The notes under the pieces: model-generated | Seen by the model: only the letters and a program-made list of their open reading frames with translations | The model's database searches: none | Told to the model about the DNA's origin: nothing | In this document: positions 35,842 through 45,137 of the stretch, piece by piece | How the letters are laid out: the number at the start of each line of letters is the position of its first letter | Position numbering within the stretch: position 1 is the first letter of the stretch | Made by a program: the position numbers and the translations under genes | Assembly: GCA_021777105.1 (NCBI GenBank) | Contig: JAIQZQ010000066.1 | Location: 62,001-126,000 of the forward strand | Reading direction: 5' to 3' | Origin: Candidatus Anammoxibacter sp. | GTDB lineage: Bacteria; Planctomycetota; Brocadiia; Brocadiales; Anammoxibacteraceae | Length of the DNA: 64,000 nt

Positions 35842-36440
35842 ACCACTATCGCTGGTGTAGCAGTAAAAATAAAATCTTTGGGACAGGCTCGTAAAAACCT
35901 GCAGGGTCACCCATTAGAAGCTCCCTATCAAGCACAAAAGATCCTCCTGGTAAAAAAAATGTAATTTTTTTTGTGATTCTTCAATAAATATAATGTTACG
36001 TGAGTATGATAAGCCTTTAACTTAATTACCGCATCTATTATTTCAGGTTTTTTAAGCTACGTAATAGCATCCGCGCCAGTCACCCATCAGGATCAAGGCA
36101 GTTTCAAAGATTATATTTAATAGCAATCCTTGCGCCCCTGGCAGAAATCTGCCCCAGAAAATCGTTAGTTCCATGACTGTGTCCAAATGATTTTACAGAT
36201 CTTATGGTTTGAAAACCAACCCCTCGTGGCTCACAGCATAGGCGAATAGTCAAGATAAAGCGTTTAATAGTGATGCAACAACTTTCCAATCAGACCTACT
36301 GGTTTTTCTTGCCAACCCTAGTCCCGGTTCACTGTTGCATCGTTTTTTTACATAGTTTTTCCTTTTTCAGAAGACTCTTCTTTATCATTCCTTTTGGTGA
36401 GCCCTGCTTTATGATATTAAATATTATTCCTTATATAAGG
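35842..36440. other. 599-bp gap before the transposase wrecks
   Basis: No gene is supported. A GATGCAACA / TGTTGCATC inverted pair lies near 36271 and 36335, adjacent to the IS110 fragment. The first 100 bp contain GGGACAGGCTCG, also seen near 34550 as a degraded phrase. Confidence 0.45.
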
Positions 36441-36806
36441 TTATTTATCACTTTTTCGGTTAAATATTTTGAATACATCAAACTCTATCTGGTCCTTTAT
36501 TATGAAATAGCACGCTTTGGATATTTTGCTCGATAATGCTTTGGTTGCTACGATTTGATTCGTTTTTGAGGCTTTGCGTTGATGCCATATTTTGGCATCT
36601 TCACAATAACGTCTCATAAAGTTCGCGGCCTCTACATAAGCCCAAGCTAAATATTTATTGACGTTCTTCGTGTTGTCTTCTCCTTTTTTCTTCCCGTTTG
36701 ACAACCTTTTAGACGATACGCATCTACAATATGATGAATATTGTGATACATTTCCAAATCTATTTATATCACCGGTTTCAAGCATTATCGTTGTTGCCAG
36801 GAAAAG
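36441..36806 (-). pseudogene. IS110-family transposase, C-terminal fragment
   Basis: The minus-strand frame reads TIMLETGDINRFGNVSQYSSYCRCV, then NGKKKGEDNTKNVNKYLAWAYVEAANFMRRY and KTNQIVATKALSSKISKACYFIIKDQ. This is the Transposase_20 C-terminal domain of IS110 elements. The DEDD catalytic N terminus is missing: the frame is cut at about 36806, where the REP-type transposase frame begins on the opposite strand. The fragment is about 120 residues of an expected 320-400. Confidence 0.85.
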
Positions 36807-37922
36807 CACGTTGCCGGGATATGTTTTAGGCTCGATGGAGAAGGATTATTTAGTTAATCTTATTAAATGGATGAGCGGGGTGTTTTTTGTCGAGGTGTTT
36901 GGGTACTGCATTATGGGTAACCATTTTCATTTGCTTGTTAAGATGAAAAATAGGGATGATTATTCGGATGATGAGTTGCAAAAGAGGCTTGCATTGTTTT
37001 TCCGCAAGGATGAAAGGGTGGTTGAAAAGGGCCGGCGCCCCTATTTCCGGGATAAGTTTTCGAATTTGTCGGAATTTGTAAAGGAGATAAAGCAGAGATT
37101 TTCACGTTATTATAGGCGCATAATAGAACCGGGTATTTCTGGGGAGACAGGTTTAAGAGCGTTTTGGTTGAAAATGGGGATACTTTGATAAATTTGCTTG
37201 CTTATATTGATTTGAACCCTATACGGGCGAATATGGTGGAGAAACCGGAGGATTATAGATGGAGTTCTATTGGTTATCATGCGCAGACTGGAAACAGAGG
37301 GGACTTTCTATCAATAGATTTAGTATCTTAATAGTTAAATTCTGACAATTTTTGACAGGAAATTTAAATGCGTCACAAAATCACAGGATTAATATGGTAT
37401 GTTTTGAAGTCAACTGTAATCGCAAAACAAAAACGTTTTGAAGCAGTCTGCAAGACTGCTCCAGCTTTAAATATTGTTTTTTCGCTTTTAATCTGTGAAA
37501 TCTATGGTTGTTTTTTAATCTGTGAAATCTGTGAAATCTGTGGTTTATATTGCTTTTGCTTTTCCGGTTTATCCGGGTTAGGGTTAATGGGTTATAACGA
37601 TAAGAGCGAAAGTGGGAGGTTTGCTGATTACAGGGAATACTTGTATGAAAAAGGCGGATTGGATACTGAGAAAGGCGCATCTATTGATGAGAAGATAATA
37701 GCCAGGGAGAGAAGCAGAAAGTATAAACTTACTCTTGTTGACAGTCTAAGATTCAGGACAAGGTATTTTACTGATAGCGGGATAATTGGGACAAAGCCGT
37801 TTGTGAATAGTTATTACGGAATGTTTAAAAGCAATTTTGGATCGGACAAGACCAAAAAGCCGAAAAGAGTAGCAGGTTTGGATGGGGTTTATTCGCTAAA
37901 ACGGCTATCAAATGAAACGTGA
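36797..37922 (+). pseudogene. REP-associated tyrosine (Y1/HUH) transposase, frameshifted and interrupted
   Basis: Three pieces rebuild one transposase. Piece 1 (about 36797-37125) has ARKSTLPGYV and the HUH motif GYCIMGNHFHLLVKM. Piece 2, in another frame from 37131, reads GYFWGDRFKSVLVENGDTL then LAYIDLNPIRANMVEKPEDYRWSS and stops near 37331. Piece 3 (about 37585-37922) resumes with GRFADYREYLYEKGG and ends KPKRVAGLDGVYSLKRLS. About 240 bp of unrelated repeat DNA sits between pieces 2 and 3. The gene is dead, but its C-terminal tail is found at least three more times in the window. Confidence 0.85.
37341..37580. repeat. Dispersed-repeat insertion inside the transposase pseudogene
   Basis: The segment contains AGCAGTCTGCAAGACTGCT (near 37440), a small hairpin, then several CTGTGAAATCTGTGG units and TCCGGTTTATCCGGGTTA (about 37564-37581). 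The last phrase recurs inverted at about 43890 and 52360. It interrupts a recognisable coding sequence, so this repeat class inserted as a unit. Confidence 0.7.
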
Positions 37923-38179
37923 CAAGGCTAAACACACACCGTTAGCTTTACGTCCATCCCTCTTTACTGTGGGATACTGGTTTCTGGATACTTGATGCTG
38001 GATAAAAGCTAAAGCATGTTCTTTCTCAAGTCATTGTCCGCTATACAGCCGCCTGTCTTTATATAGTAGATTCGTTAAGGATTTACTACCATATTTAAAT
38101 TGACGTTTAAGGCAATAAAAGCAATAATAAACGCTTCGTAACAGAAGTTGTTGCGTGTTTTAAAAATAAAGATAAAATC

Positions 38180-38392
38180 ATGAAATTTAAACTGCCAAAA
38201 GAACAAAAAATACAGATAAGCGGTTCAAAAGATGTTTATGGCATTATGAAGAAAATATTATTACGTGAAAACAGATACTGGCAAGAGAAAAAACATTTTT
38301 GAGTTGTCGGGCTTGATATTGATAACAGAATCACGTTTATTGAATTGATAAGTCTAGGCAACTTCACAAGAGAAGCGAATAAAAAACTATAA
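38180..38392 (+). pseudogene. RadC-like (JAB domain) gene, truncated with an internal stop
   Basis: The frame reads KDVYGIMKKILLRENRYWQEKKHF, stop, VVGLDIDNRITFIELISLGNF. RadC proteins have a Trp at the stop position, so a TGG to TGA change is likely. The JAMM residues (HxH...D) downstream are absent, and the frame ends at 38392. It covers roughly the first half of a short RadC. It lies 17 nt upstream of the toxin-antitoxin pair. Confidence 0.72.
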
Positions 38393-38409
38393 AAAAATAG
38401 GAGACTTAA

Positions 38410-38649
38410 ATGAGAGCTTACAAAAAATATCTTACTATTGACGATCCTAATCATGTGGTTCTATCAAATTTGCCATTTCATTCAGGGCAACAAGTTGAAG
38501 TTTTGTTTTTCCCGAAAGATGATGATATAAATTCCCATGTCAAAGAACTACAAACTTTATTTAAAGCCACACAAGAATTGCCTTTGGCAAAAGCAATAAG
38601 CGAAGAGGAAATAGAAGAAGAAATAAAAGCGTATCGGAGAGGGTTGTGA
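38410..38649 (+). CDS. Antitoxin of PIN toxin-antitoxin pair
   Basis: A 79-residue protein with a short beta start (MRAYKKYLTIDDPNHVVLSNLPFHSGQQVEVLFF) that resembles an AbrB/MazE-like swapped-hairpin or DUF-type DNA-binding domain. An acidic helical tail (EEEIEEEIKAYRRGL) probably wraps the toxin. ATAGGAGACTTAA precedes the ATG. Its stop overlaps the toxin GTG by 4 nt (GTGA), the usual coupled toxin-antitoxin layout. Confidence 0.82.
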   Translation: MRAYKKYLTIDDPNHVVLSNLPFHSGQQVEVLFFPKDDDINSHVKELQTLFKATQELPLAKAISEEEIEEEIKAYRRGL

Positions 38650-39056
38650 AAGTATTAATTGACACTAACATACTTGTATCAGCAGCCCTAAAAGACAGAG
38701 AACCAGAAAAGGTTATTTTGTTTATAGCAAAACATCCTGATTTTGAATGGATAGTTTCTCCAGAAATCTTAGAAGAATACAATACAGTACTAAGTCGAGC
38801 TAAATTTGGTTTATCAAAGCCTTTGCTAGGAAAGTGGACAGATATACTAGAAGAAGTTACAATCTCAGTTGATGTAGACGCTTCAATCAATTTTCCTCGA
38901 GATCAGAAAGACGCAAAGTTTCTTGCATGTGCTTTGTCTGCAAATGCAGAGTTTTTCATAACAGGAGATAAAGATTTTGAAGAAGCTCACAAAATCGTGA
39001 ATACTACAATTATTTCATTATCGCTATTCAAAAAGAAAGTGAGTGACACTTTTTAA
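38646..39056 (+). CDS. PIN-domain ribonuclease toxin
   Basis: A 136-residue PIN-domain protein. Acidic active-site residues are visible in LIDTNILVS (D6), SPEILEEY (about 59-66) and DAKFLACALSANAEFFITGDKDF (about 97-119). It fits the 'PIN family putative toxin component' (TIGR00305-like), which cleaves RNA when unbound by antitoxin. It starts at GTG within the antitoxin stop. The pair is flanked by transposase remnants and so is mobile or in an old integration region. Confidence 0.88.
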   Translation: MKVLIDTNILVSAALKDREPEKVILFIAKHPDFEWIVSPEILEEYNTVLSRAKFGLSKPLLGKWTDILEEVTISVDVDASINFPRDQKDAKFLACALSANAEFFITGDKDFEEAHKIVNTTIISLSLFKKKVSDTF

Positions 39057-39151
39057 TAAAATATGCACTCTCTGTTACGAGCTACTACGAACAAGCAGCA
39101 TGCACTGGGCGGGTACCTCTCTGCGGCTGTTTATATAAATTTGCTTTTATC

Positions 39152-39178
39152 AACGTCCCGCAAGTGATGCGGGACGTT
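39152..39178. terminator. GC-rich hairpin after the PIN toxin gene
   Basis: Perfect 11-bp stem AACGTCCCGCA (39152-39162) / TGCGGGACGTT (39168-39178) with loop AGTGA. It is 96 nt downstream of the toxin stop and overlaps the left edge of the 39175-39343 element. A clean T-tract is missing, so it may be a REP-like hairpin belonging to the element and not a terminator. Confidence 0.5.
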
Positions 39179-39343
39179 ATTAGTATTTATTTTTCAGTAT
39201 TGGAACGGACAGATCTAGAAAACAAAAAAAAGGTAACAGGCCTGGAGTGGGTTTATTCACTTAAAAGGCTATAAAAGGAAAAATAAAACAATTCCAATTG
39301 AGTATAATTCATAGAGTAAGTGAATTTAATTGTAACAATTTAG
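39175..39343 (+). repeat. 170-bp repeat with transposase C-terminal tail, copy 2
   Basis: Nearly identical to 34245-34414 in the same orientation, including CGTTATTAGTATTTATTTTT at the left and AATTTAATTGTAACAATTTAG at the right. Both keep the transposase tail (RVTGLEWVY-like here, one codon altered). The two copies bracket a roughly 5 kb block with the MraZ-Mrr fusion, the transposase wrecks and the PIN pair. Confidence 0.78.
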
Positions 39344-39393
39344 AGGGGTGGTCGATTGTTAGAGGCTTTCCGGGATGCCCGGGGCCTCTCGGG

Positions 39394-40530
39394 TTAGGTT
39401 TTATTTACAGCTACAGCTTTTTGCAACCGCTCATACCACCTTTGTATCAACTCGTTTTCATTGCGATGTTGTGAGCATGAAACGCACATGGAATATTTTG
39501 CGGGAAAGCAGTTGGTTCGGAACTCTTTAAATCGTTTACCATTCCATACATCGGCAAAAGAATTATGGGAGACGTTGCCCATTGTAAATTCTGTGGGGCT
39601 TGAATAACAGCAGGGCAAGACGTCGCCGTTAACATTTATAACGCAATGATAATGGGCTACCGCGCAATTTACAAAATCAGAGTTAAAAAGTTCTTTTTCT
39701 GTTTTTATTGAGCCGTCCGGCAAAATCTGCGCGGGAATCATTGCGTTTATCTTATGTTTTTTAGCCGCCCGCATTACTTCAGGAAATATATCCAAAGCAA
39801 GTTCAGCCTCTTCGTCATCATTAAGTTTTAACTCTGTCTCGCCGGTGGCCCAATCGTCCCAAGCGTTATCAATACTTAACGGCGCAAAATTTATCTCCCC
39901 CACGCCCGCCTCGGCTGCCACTTTCACAATTTCAGGCAATTGTCTAAAATTGTTTTTCATAATCACAGTGTTTACTATTATATAAAACTCTTTTTTATCC
40001 GGCCGTTTCTCTCTCAAATATGACAAACCTTTTACAGCTGTTTCAAACAGGCCGGGCAACCTCCTGATATTGTCATGCAGTTGAGGCTCAGCCGCGTCCA
40101 ATGAAACCATAAGCCCGTTTAGCCCGCTTTGTAAAAGTGTATCGCAATAATCCGGCGTCAACTTGCCTCCATTTGTGTTTATGTGGCATTCAATCCCTAA
40201 ATTATTCACATGCTTTAGAATATCGGGCAACTCTTTGACCAGGCTAACCTCGCCTCCGGAAAAGAGTATGGTTTCGCACTGTAATTGCGCGATTTCACTA
40301 ATCACATTTAACAGCCTGTCAACGGGCAATCTTTTATTATAGTCATGCCCCGTCTTGTCAAGAAAACCGTCAAGCCCGCACATAACGCACGACGCATTGC
40401 ATGCCCATGTGAGCCTTATCTCAACCTCCCTGGGCCGCCACCCTTCCCGCAAGCGCAACGCTTCAGAAAACGGGGCGGCTTCTTTTGATATCAACCTTCT
40501 TAACCTTGATAAATAGAGAGTTCTACTCAT
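39394..40530 (-). CDS. Radical SAM/SPASM-like protein
   Basis: About 378 residues. The [4Fe-4S] motif is CNASCVMC (in RLTWACNASCVMCGL, near residue 50), with GGEVSL and the INTNGGKL strand following. The C terminus has additional cysteines (CCYSSPTEFTMGN, and CVSCSQH) in a SPASM/twitch-like arrangement that usually binds extra Fe-S clusters. It starts at the ATG at 40530, overlapping the upstream stop as ATGA, with AAGGAAAAGG ahead. It is the last gene of the minus-strand cluster. Confidence 0.88.
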   Translation of the reverse strand: MSRTLYLSRLRRLISKEAAPFSEALRLREGWRPREVEIRLTWACNASCVMCGLDGFLDKTGHDYNKRLPVDRLLNVISEIAQLQCETILFSGGEVSLVKELPDILKHVNNLGIECHINTNGGKLTPDYCDTLLQSGLNGLMVSLDAAEPQLHDNIRRLPGLFETAVKGLSYLREKRPDKKEFYIIVNTVIMKNNFRQLPEIVKVAAEAGVGEINFAPLSIDNAWDDWATGETELKLNDDEEAELALDIFPEVMRAAKKHKINAMIPAQILPDGSIKTEKELFNSDFVNCAVAHYHCVINVNGDVLPCCYSSPTEFTMGNVSHNSFADVWNGKRFKEFRTNCFPAKYSMCVSCSQHRNENELIQRWYERLQKAVAVNKT

Positions 40531-41579
40531 ACCTTTTCCTTTGCAGTCAAGCGCGCAAAACGTCTGCGGTCCCATTCAATATAACAGTTGCTTGTGCATG
40601 CGCGGCAACTTTCATGCAATATGTTTGTGTACGATTCGCGGCCGGCTCTATTAAGTATCTCGTCAGAACCCAGCTCTATAATATTGCCAAGCAGATGTTT
40701 AGAAGAGTTCCAACACGGGTATGCGTTACCGCCCGGCTCTAAAAACAGCCCGCTTTTGGCCAACGGACACGGATTACTCCTTGAACCGCCCTTTAACAGT
40801 TTTATTAATATGGAAAAATATCTTCTGGAAACAGCGGAACGTCCTTTAATAGCGCTGTTAAAATCATCCAACAAACTAATCAATTCCTGTCTTTGATCGC
40901 CGGCTATTAAATAACCATCAGTCTTGCCGTTGTTTTGCATATAAATATCTGTTTCTTGCGGAAAAGTAAACGCAGTTTCAACGCCCATGCTTTTGGCGAA
41001 ATCATACATTTCCTGCATATAAGACATATTTTGCCGAACGATTGTAAAATTAAACGAAACAGCCCCTCTTTTAAGTTGTTTAATCATTGTTATGCTCTCT
41101 TCAGCTGTTTCCGTCACGTTTTCCCACGCCCCTTTTACGCCCCTGATCTTTTCATGTATCTCTTTCGGCCCATCAAGTGAAATATTTATATCCAGATGAA
41201 TGCTTTTGCCACTCTCTTCAACTGCTTTTAATATTCCAACAACATCGTTAATCGCTGATGCAACCCTCTTAACGTCAAGACCATTTGTCTGCAATGATAC
41301 GGTGTCAAGGCTTCGTAAATTGTTAACCGCTAATTCCATTATTTCCACGAAATCTTCATGCAGGCTTGGCTCTCCGCCGGTGATGTTTATCACTTCGGTA
41401 TTTTCAGAGAACAGGCTGTTTGAAAAAATAGTTTCCAAATCGGCCGGCTTCCATTTAACAAGGTTTTCCCTTTTCCAGATATTGCACATTACGCACCTGC
41501 AATTACAATGAAAAAGCAAAGGCAAAATCACTATTCTCGGCAATCGAATATTGTCTCTCCCTTTAAGGTTTAGCAGCAT
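40527..41579 (-). CDS. Radical SAM protein, CxxxCVMCxIWK paralogue 1
   Basis: About 350 residues. Fe-S motif CNCRCVMCNIWK, then ITGGEPSLHEDF (SAM binding) and INISLDGPKEIHEKIRG. C-terminal cysteines occur in NPCPLAKSGLF, AYPCWNSSKHLLGN and CRACTSNCYIEW, a SPASM-like set. I chose the ATG at 41579; the frame stays open to 41684 but that part only shadows the upstream gene. It overlaps both neighbours, so translation is coupled. It is one of four related enzymes (with 41563, 42839 and 45645). Confidence 0.86.
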   Translation of the reverse strand: MLLNLKGRDNIRLPRIVILPLLFHCNCRCVMCNIWKRENLVKWKPADLETIFSNSLFSENTEVINITGGEPSLHEDFVEIMELAVNNLRSLDTVSLQTNGLDVKRVASAINDVVGILKAVEESGKSIHLDINISLDGPKEIHEKIRGVKGAWENVTETAEESITMIKQLKRGAVSFNFTIVRQNMSYMQEMYDFAKSMGVETAFTFPQETDIYMQNNGKTDGYLIAGDQRQELISLLDDFNSAIKGRSAVSRRYFSILIKLLKGGSRSNPCPLAKSGLFLEPGGNAYPCWNSSKHLLGNIIELGSDEILNRAGRESYTNILHESCRACTSNCYIEWDRRRFARLTAKEKV

Positions 41580-42570
41580 GGATAAAACAATTGCTTTCGC
41601 AATCAACACAATATTTTTGCAAACGCGCCGGTAAACTATTCTGATAATCGTCGTTAAACCAGATCTTTTCAAACGGCGTCTCAAACAAATTGCCCATAAG
41701 CAACTCAGAGCTTACTCCGCATGGATAAACATTGCCAAAAGGATCGATTAAACAACCGGCTCCATCGGCAAACGGACAAGCCAATTGACGCGGCTCATTA
41801 TTTAACATGCCTATTACGTGCTTATAATAATTATGCTCTAAAGAGTTTTCACCGTTAACGCGGGAGATCATCTTCATTTTTGAAAAGAACTTTTTAAGTT
41901 TGGCCTTTTGTTCCGGCAATATTTCAAAATCAACTTCAGATTTAGCGCTGTTAATACAGGTCGTTGTCCGCATAACAAGCGAAAAATTTATTGGGACCTC
42001 TATGCCTTTTGCAAATTTAAAGGTTTCAAGGACATGGTCTGCGTTTAAAGCGTTAACAACTGAATTTAAAGACAACTCAACGGTTTCCTCAGCTTGTATA
42101 ACCTCTTTTAAACCTTTTATTGTGGCAATCGTCTTTTCAAAGAAACCATTTATCCCCCTTACCCGGTCATGAATCTCGCCGGCTCCGTCCAGCGAGACAT
42201 AAACGCTTAACTTTATGCCCCTCTCTTTTGTGACTGAAATAAGACGCTTAACAGTTTGCAACGCATTATCCGTTAACAAACCATTTGTGTTAAACGAAAC
42301 CTCCTTTAGACATTTGCCCTTGCCTATAATAAAGTCAACCATATCAGGCAAGTCCTGCATCAGAGTCGGCTCGCCGCCGGTGACCCCAAGATATTCGAGA
42401 TCGTTAATCAGCGCGCCGTCTTCAAAAGCCTTTGAAAGGAACTCGCTTGATATGCTCCTTGACTCCTGCTTCCAAATAGAACACATAACGCATTTTGCGT
42501 TGCACCTGGTTGTTACCGGCAGGAGAAGAACTCTGGGTCCTGTTTTGCGTTGTGAATGCGTTGGCCCCAT
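41563..42570 (-). CDS. Radical SAM protein, CxxxCVMCxIWK paralogue 2
   Basis: About 335 residues. Fe-S motif CNAKCVMCSIWK near residue 25, GVTGGEPTLMQDL, and VSLDGAGEIHDRVRG. C-terminal cysteines lie in LACPFADGAGCLIDPFG, YPCGVSSELLMGN and YCVDCESNCFIH. I prefer the ATG at 42570, with GGGAG 7 nt ahead, over the ATG at 42576. The shared HD/RVRG segment and C-terminal layout make it a clear paralogue of the flanking enzymes. Confidence 0.87.
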   Translation of the reverse strand: MGPTHSQRKTGPRVLLLPVTTRCNAKCVMCSIWKQESRSISSEFLSKAFEDGALINDLEYLGVTGGEPTLMQDLPDMVDFIIGKGKCLKEVSFNTNGLLTDNALQTVKRLISVTKERGIKLSVYVSLDGAGEIHDRVRGINGFFEKTIATIKGLKEVIQAEETVELSLNSVVNALNADHVLETFKFAKGIEVPINFSLVMRTTTCINSAKSEVDFEILPEQKAKLKKFFSKMKMISRVNGENSLEHNYYKHVIGMLNNEPRQLACPFADGAGCLIDPFGNVYPCGVSSELLMGNLFETPFEKIWFNDDYQNSLPARLQKYCVDCESNCFIHAAKP

Positions 42571-42642
42571 ATTCATACTCCCTTTCGTAAGTTCAAACTG
42601 ATCTTAGAAATTACACCAGAATCTATTGAGTCTCAGCTATAT

Positions 42643-42841
42643 TTAAATGACTAAAGTGTAAAGTGAACTAAAGTGAGCTAAAGTTTAGGTATGTTTTTTA
42701 TTAAAAAGAAAGTGATTAAAGTTAGCTAAAAGGGCTAAAGTCCAAGCTCTTTTTTGATTCTACAGCCATCAATCATAGTTGCGGCAAATAATAAATATAC
42801 CTATACTTTAGTTCACTTTTAACTTTAGATCACTTTAGTCA
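42643..42841. repeat. CTAAAG-type repeats in the radical SAM cluster, first gap
   Basis: Copies of GTGAACTAAAGTGAGCTAAAG (about 42650-42682) and an inverted set ACTTTAGTTCACTTTTAACT...ATCACTTTAGTCAC (about 42803-42841) flank the 5' end of the 41563 gene and the 3' end of the 42839 gene. The same words recur only in this cluster (see 43893-43960, 52360-52440, 55040-55305). Confidence 0.8.
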
Positions 42842-43885
42842 CTTGCCGGCCTCTCTTCTCTCCTTTAATACCCTCAACCATATGCCTTTGCCCAATCCAT
42901 AATAACTATTGCTGAGACATTCTGAACAGTGATTACGCATTAATTCGCCGCGTACTTCACTGCCCCGTTTACTATAACACAAATCCTTAAATGAATCATT
43001 TGTAATGGAACCATAAACTAATGACCGAACCGTGCCGCAAGGGTAAACCAAACCGTCCACGTCCAGAAAAACGCCACGATCCTGATAAACGCAACTTGAG
43101 CTTCGTTTATGGCCTGCCAACATTGACGCAAGCATTTTTAGATAGTGTTTTTCCGTAAACGATATGTTTTTAAAACTTAACCATTCGTTTACGCATTCTA
43201 TCAATTGCGCAAAATCATCTTCCTTAAAATGGAAAGTTTCTTCATATTTGCTGTTTCTAAGATATAAATCATTGACACACGCATATGTCAACGACACATT
43301 AAGATCCATATCGTCCGCCAACTTTATAACGTCTTTTACTCCACGGTAATTTAACGTTGAAAACGTGCAATTAATGTTGACCGAAGTAGCTGCGCTAAGG
43401 GAGCAAACCTTCTGGAATTTCTTGATTGTTTCCATAACCGGCTCAAAAACGCCGGCTATTCCTCTGACTTTGTCATGTATTTCCTCAACGCCGTCTAAAG
43501 ATACTGAAACGTTTAACTTTGTTTTTGGATTTAATCGCTTATTAAATTCAACAAACAGGTCGTCAAAACTATCCGCTAAAATCCCGCTGGTGTTAATATT
43601 AATCTCAGAAATATTTTTTAAATTATTTGAAACAGCTTCAGCTATTTCCAATAATCCATGGTGTAAAAACGGCTCGCCGCCGGTCAGATTTAAATGAGTC
43701 AAAGAATTTGCTAAATGTTCATCGGAAAATATCTTCTCAACGGTTTGAACAGCAACATCCGGTTTCAAAGGGTTTCGCCAAACCCCGCACATGACACACC
43801 TGCCGTTACATCGATATGTAATCGGCATAACCATAACTAAAGGGTCGCCCGGTTTCATAAAATTTTCCGATAAATTAATTCCCAA
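42839..43885 (-). CDS. Radical SAM protein, CxxxCVMCxxWR paralogue 3
   Basis: 348 residues. Fe-S motif CNGRCVMCGVWR (about residue 26), LTGGEPFLHHGL, and VSVSLDGVEEIHDKVRG. C-terminal cysteines are in SSCVYQDRGVFLDVDG, VYPCGTVRSLVYGS and HCSECLSNSYYG. Another Met at residue 10 (43858) could also be the start. Catalysis (methylation, peptide or sugar chemistry) cannot be told from sequence. Confidence 0.87.
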   Translation of the reverse strand: MGINLSENFMKPGDPLVMVMPITYRCNGRCVMCGVWRNPLKPDVAVQTVEKIFSDEHLANSLTHLNLTGGEPFLHHGLLEIAEAVSNNLKNISEININTSGILADSFDDLFVEFNKRLNPKTKLNVSVSLDGVEEIHDKVRGIAGVFEPVMETIKKFQKVCSLSAATSVNINCTFSTLNYRGVKDVIKLADDMDLNVSLTYACVNDLYLRNSKYEETFHFKEDDFAQLIECVNEWLSFKNISFTEKHYLKMLASMLAGHKRSSSCVYQDRGVFLDVDGLVYPCGTVRSLVYGSITNDSFKDLCYSKRGSEVRGELMRNHCSECLSNSYYGLGKGIWLRVLKERREAGK

Positions 43886-43892
43886 TCCGGAT

Positions 43893-43960
43893 AAACCGGA
43901 AGAGTGACTAAAGTGAGCTAAAGTTAAAAGTGAACTAAAGTTTTGGTAAAAATTTTCAAT
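43893..43960. repeat. CTAAAG-type repeat unit, second gap
   Basis: The unit reads GTGACTAAAGTGAGCTAAAG, TTAAAAGTGAACTAAAG, TTTTGGTAAAAATT, preceded by ATCCGGATAAACCGG. The same order, including the CCGG phrase, occurs at 52360-52440. It lies upstream (5' side) of the 42839 gene. I see nothing else in the 199-bp gap. Confidence 0.8.
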
Positions 43961-44084
43961 TTTTGAATAAATTCTATAAAAAAAGTTTAAGGACTACGTT
44001 GTATTTCAAAATATATTGTCAAAATTGTTCATCGTAACGAGTCTGTAGCTATATTTATAAGCCTGTTTTTCTCTCGTCATCATG

Positions 44085-45137
44085 CTAACTCCATTCGCAT
44101 TCCGCGTTTATCCATTCCGGAAACTCTTTTATTTCGCCCGGCAGGCACAGATTGTACTCAATCGTTTCACTGTTTTTTAAACGGTTGGATTTAAATCCAT
44201 AAATCCCCATATGAAAAGCCGCGAGACGGTTAACGCCCGTGGGAGTATAAAGAGCTTTTAATTCAGAAAAACACAACTTATCCGCAAACTTTCCTATATA
44301 TGTAAAAAAAGCGGCAGGCAGGCCTTTTTTACCTACCCTGCACGATATCCACAAACCGTTAACATCAACCTTTCCGCTTGAAGCGTCAATAATAGCGGCG
44401 GCAACAGTTCCATAATCTCCGTATTTATCCGTTAACGACGCAACCAATGAATATCGCCCGCAGGACTTGTTCCAGGACGCAATCTCATCCCTGGAATATT
44501 TTAAGCCATTTATATTCATTTGGTTTGTCCTGTTTGCCAGTTCGCTAATGCGCAAAAAGTCGTTGTCACGCGCAAGTCTGCCAGTGAACTTTATATGGCA
44601 TGACTTAAAAAAGTCATCAATATTTGAGTATTTAGTTATATCCTGATTTCGTTTTACCTCTTCCTGAAGCATTTGCCGGCGTTTTGGGCTTTCATCCGAC
44701 CTGTAATCAGGCAAAAATTCAGGCATCTCAAGCAAGCCGTTATACACATTAGCCGGCAAAGCTACAACTTCCGGCAACATTGACCTGATCATTTCAAGTT
44801 CCATCGGGTCGTCATCAATAAAAGCAATATCGTTTAAAGCAAAATTGAGAGAATTAGATATCTTTTTAATCGAATCCACTTTATTGCCCATATTTATTTG
44901 AGGCGCGACAAAATATGTGGATATGCCAAATTGATCAAGAACGCTCCATGCATGATTATGATCGTTAGCGCTTGCAATGCTATGAATAACCCCCCTGTTG
45001 TCAAGGCCTTTTAAAACATCAGTTACACCGGGGCGTAATTTTGGCGTATCTCCATCAAGGAGCCGCCCTTGCCATATTGTTTCGTCAAGGTCCCAAACAA
45101 TGCATTTTATCTTCTTTGCCATGGGAACATTAATCAT
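44085..45137 (-). CDS. FkbH-like HAD-superfamily protein (HAD-IIIC)
   Basis: About 350 residues. The HAD nucleophile motif is IVWDLDETIWQGRL near the N terminus, followed by SIASANDH and IAFIDDDPMELEMI, then FkbH-type C-terminal sequences (ELANRTNQMNING, DKYGDYGTVAAAII, LPAAFFTYI). FkbH proteins transfer a glyceryl unit from 1,3-bisphosphoglycerate to an acyl carrier protein. The ATG at 45137 overlaps the ACP stop; the ATG at 45122 is also possible. The directly preceding ACP gene fits this chemistry well. Confidence 0.88.
   Translation of the reverse strand: MINVPMAKKIKCIVWDLDETIWQGRLLDGDTPKLRPGVTDVLKGLDNRGVIHSIASANDHNHAWSVLDQFGISTYFVAPQINMGNKVDSIKKISNSLNFALNDIAFIDDDPMELEMIRSMLPEVVALPANVYNGLLEMPEFLPDYRSDESPKRRQMLQEEVKRNQDITKYSNIDDFFKSCHIKFTGRLARDNDFLRISELANRTNQMNINGLKYSRDEIASWNKSCGRYSLVASLTDKYGDYGTVAAAIIDASSGKVDVNGLWISCRVGKKGLPAAFFTYIGKFADKLCFSELKALYTPTGVNRLAAFHMGIYGFKSNRLKNSETIEYNLCLPGEIKEFPEWINAECEWS

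Noticed and set aside
36658..36796. N-terminal part of the frame at 36658 as the true start of the transposase
   Set aside because: It is antisense to IS110 sequence and shows no transposase similarity before about 36797.
37368..37922. A 184-codon frame as an independent gene
   Set aside because: Its first half is dispersed-repeat DNA and its second half is the C terminus of the RAYT transposase, so it is part of the pseudogene.
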